41,653 nt of DNA. It comes from Alphaproteobacteria bacterium 65-37 (lineage in GTDB: Bacteria; Pseudomonadota; Alphaproteobacteria; Reyranellales; Reyranellaceae). How positions within the stretch are numbered: position 1 is the first letter of the stretch; each line of letters starts with the position of its first letter. The stretch covers positions 1,164 to 42,816 of the forward strand of contig MKRV01000253.1 of the NCBI GenBank assembly GCA_001897995.1, in the 5' to 3' direction. Both the position numbers and the translations under genes were made by a program. Positions 39,437 to 41,653 of this stretch are shown here, one piece after another. The notes under the pieces were generated by a model. The model did no database searches. It saw only the letters and a list, made by a program, of their open reading frames with translations, and was not told the DNA's origin.

Positions 39437-41011
39437 ATGAGTTTTGAGAGTTTGGGGCTGAGCGCCCCGGTACTGCAGGCAGTATCCGAGAAGGGGTATA
39501 CCCAGCCCACCCCGATCCAGGAAAAAGCCATCCCCATCGTCCTGATGGGCCGCGACATCCTCGGATGTGCCCAGACCGGCACCGGCAAGACAGCTTCCTT
39601 CGTCCTCCCGATGATCGACATCCTCGCCGAGGGCCGCGCCAAGGCGCGCATGCCGCGATCGCTCATCCTGGAGCCGACGCGCGAACTGGCCGCCCAGGTG
39701 GCCGAAAACTTCGAAATCTACGGCAAGAACCACAAGCTCAACATGGCGCTGCTGATCGGCGGCGTAAGCTTCGAGGACCAGGAACGGGCCCTCGAGCGTG
39801 GTGTCGACGTGCTGATCGCCACGCCGGGCCGCCTGCTCGACCATTTCGAGCGCGGCAAGGTGCTGCTGAACGACGTGAAGGTGCTGGTGATCGACGAGGC
39901 CGATCGCATGCTCGACATGGGTTTCATCCCCGATGTCGAGCGCATCGTCGGCCTGCTGTCGCCGATGCGCCAGACCTTGTTCTTCTCGGCGACCATGCCG
40001 CCGGAGATCAAGCGACTGGCCGACCGCTTCCTTAGCAACCCGAAGGAAGTGACTGTCTCGGCACCGGCGTCGACCGGCAAGAACATCGTGCAGGGCCTTG
40101 CGGTCGTGCCGGAAGAGGACAAGCGCGAGGCGCTGCGCCGGCTGATCAAGGACCAGGACATCAAGAACGCCATTGTCTTCTGCAACCGCAAGCGCGACGT
40201 GGCGATCCTCCAGGGCTCGCTGAAGAAGCACGGCTTCAATGCCGGCGCGCTGCATGGTGACATGAGCCAGCCGGCACGCATGGAGACGCTGGAGAAGTTC
40301 AAGCAGGGCGAGATCCAGATCCTCGTCGCCTCCGACGTCGCGGCCCGCGGCCTCGACATTACCGACATGAGCCACGTCTTCAATTTCGACGTGCCGTTCT
40401 CGCCGGAAGATTACGTCCATCGCATCGGCCGCACCGGCCGCGCCGGCCGTACCGGCCATTCCTTCACCCTGGCATCGCCCGACGAAGGCGGCCTGGTCGA
40501 GGCGATCGAGAAGCTGATCGGCTCGGACATCCCGCGCGTCGAAGTGCCGGGCATGGACGCCGTCGCGTTCGATCCGTCCGAAGGGCGCGGCCGTCGCGGC
40601 CGTGGACGCGGGCGGCCGGCCGGCGGTCGGGGTGGCCGCAGCGGCGAACGTGCGCCGCGCGCGCCTCGCCGCGAGCGGGAACCGAAGCCCGAAGCCGAAG
40701 TTCAGGCCGAGCGCGCACCGCGCGCCGAGCGGCCGCATCGCGAGCCGCGGCGGGAAGCCCGGCCTCAGGAGCCGCGCCAGCACGAACCGCGTCAGCATGA
40801 GCCGCGCCATCGCGAACCTCGCCATGAGGCTCGGGATGAACCGCGTCATGAGTCCCGGCACGAGCCCAGGGCAGAAGGTCGTGCTCATCGCGAGCGTCGG
40901 CCGGAGCGCCGCGAGCGTCCGTCGCGCCATGACCGTCACGATCGCGACGAAGCCGTGCCGATGGGCCTCGGCGATCACGTCCCGGCTTTCCTCGCCCGGC
41001 CGACGCGCTAA
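39437..41011 (+). CDS. rhlE: DEAD-box ATP-dependent RNA helicase, RhlE type
   Basis: 524 residues. The helicase core covers residues 1-370: Q motif GYTQPTPIQ, Walker A AQTGTGKT, PTRELA, TPGR, Walker B DEAD in VIDEADRMLDMGF, SAT, then ARGLDI and HRIGRTGRAGR. The C-terminal ~140 residues are low-complexity and basic: an RG-rich part (GRGRRGRGRGRPAGGRGG) and repeats of EPRQH/EPRHR. Such tails bind RNA nonspecifically. Members unwind rRNA or mRNA and are often induced in the cold. The ribosome site is weak (ACGGAAAAT). The gene probably has its own promoter and structured leader. Confidence 0.93.
   Translation: MSFESLGLSAPVLQAVSEKGYTQPTPIQEKAIPIVLMGRDILGCAQTGTGKTASFVLPMIDILAEGRAKARMPRSLILEPTRELAAQVAENFEIYGKNHKLNMALLIGGVSFEDQERALERGVDVLIATPGRLLDHFERGKVLLNDVKVLVIDEADRMLDMGFIPDVERIVGLLSPMRQTLFFSATMPPEIKRLADRFLSNPKEVTVSAPASTGKNIVQGLAVVPEEDKREALRRLIKDQDIKNAIVFCNRKRDVAILQGSLKKHGFNAGALHGDMSQPARMETLEKFKQGEIQILVASDVAARGLDITDMSHVFNFDVPFSPEDYVHRIGRTGRAGRTGHSFTLASPDEGGLVEAIEKLIGSDIPRVEVPGMDAVAFDPSEGRGRRGRGRGRPAGGRGGRSGERAPRAPRREREPKPEAEVQAERAPRAERPHREPRREARPQEPRQHEPRQHEPRHREPRHEARDEPRHESRHEPRAEGRAHRERRPERRERPSRHDRHDRDEAVPMGLGDHVPAFLARPTR
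40769..40870 (+). repeat. 15-bp degenerate tandem repeat in the helicase tail
   Basis: Four 15-base units at 40769-40828 encode EPRQH, EPRQH, EPRHR and EPRHE. They are followed by imperfect copies (EPRHE, EPR) to 40870. The DNA is similar but not identical between units, consistent with an old expansion. Confidence 0.7.
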
Positions 41012-41037
41012 AGTGTGCCTCCCCGGAGCGGAGGCAC

Positions 41038-41277
41038 ATGCAGACCATTTTCGTCATGGTGAAGTGCGAACTCGGCAAGGCCTATGAGGTCGCCGACGAC
41101 GCGGTAAATATCGAACAGGTCTCGGAGGTCTACTCGACCTCCGGCCAGTACGATCTCCTGATGAAGTGCTACCTCGACGGCAAGACCGACATCGGTCACT
41201 TCGTCACCAGCAACATCCAGACCTTGCGTGGCGTGAAGGACACCTTCACCCTGATCACCTTCAAGGCCTTCTCCTGA
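41038..41277 (+). CDS. Stand-alone Lrp/AsnC ligand-binding (RAM) domain protein
   Basis: 79 residues covering only the C-terminal effector domain of Lrp/AsnC regulators: the strand IFVMVKCELGKAYEVADD, VSEVYSTSGQYDLLMKCYL and a final TLITFKAF strand. There is no helix-turn-helix. Stand-alone RAM proteins oligomerise and bind amino acids, and are thought to modulate full-length Lrp proteins or act as sensors. ATG 41038 follows GGAGCGGAGG. The TGA at 41275-41277 overlaps the presumed CTG start of the serine hydrolase. Confidence 0.87.
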   Translation: MQTIFVMVKCELGKAYEVADDAVNIEQVSEVYSTSGQYDLLMKCYLDGKTDIGHFVTSNIQTLRGVKDTFTLITFKAFS

Positions 41278-41653
41278 GCACCGCCGTCCCGCACCGGCAC
41301 CTGCCGCGGGGCGAGGATTTCCTGCTCCTCCCGCCCTCGATCCAGCCTTACGCCTACCGCATGGTCGACAGCCTGTTCGCCCATCGCGTGATCCGCCGTG
41401 GCACGCGCCCGCGCGAGCTGCCGCGCGGCGAAGAGATCGCACCGGTCTATCGGGTGGACGGCCGCGAGCACAGCCTCGGCTCCTTCATGGACCGCAACAT
41501 GATCGCCGGTGTGCTGGTGATCCGTGACGGCGAGATCGTGCTGGAGCGCTACGGCCTCGGCCTCGGGCCGCACGACCGCTGGTCGACCATGTCGACCGTG
41601 AAATCGATGACAGCCATGCTGGTGGGGGCAGCGATCCAGGACGGCGCCATCGG
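41274..41653 (+). CDS. Serine hydrolase (beta-lactamase/class C-like), 3' end beyond the window
   Basis: About 126 residues are visible. The catalytic S-x-x-K is present as STVKSMTAML near the right edge, preceded by a beta-strand region with GVLVIRDGEIVLERYGLG, which is the entry of class C beta-lactamase/esterase-like serine hydrolases. The later Y-x-N and H/K-x-G motifs are outside the window. Start uncertain: no ATG, GTG or TTG fits the gene junction. Choices are CTG 41274 (overlapping the preceding TGA), ATG 41361 (which would discard a family-like LLLPPSIQPYAYRMVD stretch) or GTG 41166 deep inside the RAM gene. Confidence 0.75.
   Translation, partial: MSTAVPHRHLPRGEDFLLLPPSIQPYAYRMVDSLFAHRVIRRGTRPRELPRGEEIAPVYRVDGREHSLGSFMDRNMIAGVLVIRDGEIVLERYGLGLGPHDRWSTMSTVKSMTAMLVGAAIQDGAI

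Noticed and set aside
40769..40870. CRISPR-like repeat array
   Set aside because: Contiguous 15-base coding units without spacers; they encode the helicase tail.

Overview
The window is a gene-dense, GC-rich stretch of a bacterial chromosome. It most resembles an alphaproteobacterium with a broad catabolic repertoire, of the Rhizobiales/Rhodospirillales kind. The clues are the ETF-ubiquinone oxidoreductase, a heme A synthase of the alphaproteobacterial CtaA type, a PuuD-type urate hydroxylase, Bug-type solute receptors, a large GltD/PyrK-like fusion flavoprotein and a DXP-pathway IspE. A genus cannot be assigned from this evidence. I see no tRNA, rRNA, CRISPR array, insertion sequence or phage gene. 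No gene-free stretch exceeds about 160 bases.

Layout. Positions 1-3050 hold a truncated SDR that appears to start with CTG, a RidA-like protein, two small exported proteins, an alpha/beta-hydrolase lipoprotein and a tiny zf-CHCC protein. Positions 3061-5104 are a translationally coupled trio: MaoC-like, crotonase-like and PhyH-like dioxygenase. Positions 5232-12685 form a long co-directional catabolic cluster: orphan ABC-type substrate-binding protein, IclR regulator, GlcG/HbpS-like protein, ICL/PEP-mutase-family lyase, LeuC-like and LeuD-like hydratase subunits, luciferase-like flavin monooxygenase and SDR. A hydratase plus a C-C lyase of these families suggests breakdown of a branched C5-C7 dicarboxylate.

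Positions 12713-16567, on the minus strand, run puuD, then a membrane-anchored protein with a nuclease-toxin-like C-terminus, then a small protein overlapping it by 4 bp (possible immunity partner), then a crotonase lacking both catalytic glutamates, then a quinone-oxidoreductase-like dehydrogenase. Positions 16655-21245 are malate synthase, an AAE3/Pcs60-like (oxalate-CoA ligase-like) synthetase, a ketopantoate-reductase-like enzyme and a GNAT. Positions 21250-23981 are a divergent GntR / TauD-like dioxygenase / Bug receptor module with a clear GntR-type operator. Positions 24023-33161 are mostly housekeeping: a family-4-like uracil-DNA glycosylase, MetX-like hydrolase, ETF-QO, TPR protein, ispE, Sel1/peptidoglycan-binding protein and ctaA. 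Positions 33315-36815 encode a roughly 1170-residue GltD-like + PyrK-like fusion, preceded by a perfect 14-bp palindrome. The right end has a methyltransferase, MATE exporter, cupin, RhlE-type helicase with a structured leader, a stand-alone RAM domain and a truncated serine hydrolase.

The best candidates for something undescribed are the NfnBA-like fusion flavoprotein, the toxin/immunity-like pair behind puuD, and the lyase/LeuCD-like catabolic cluster. All functional statements rest on reading motifs by eye; no database search was run.
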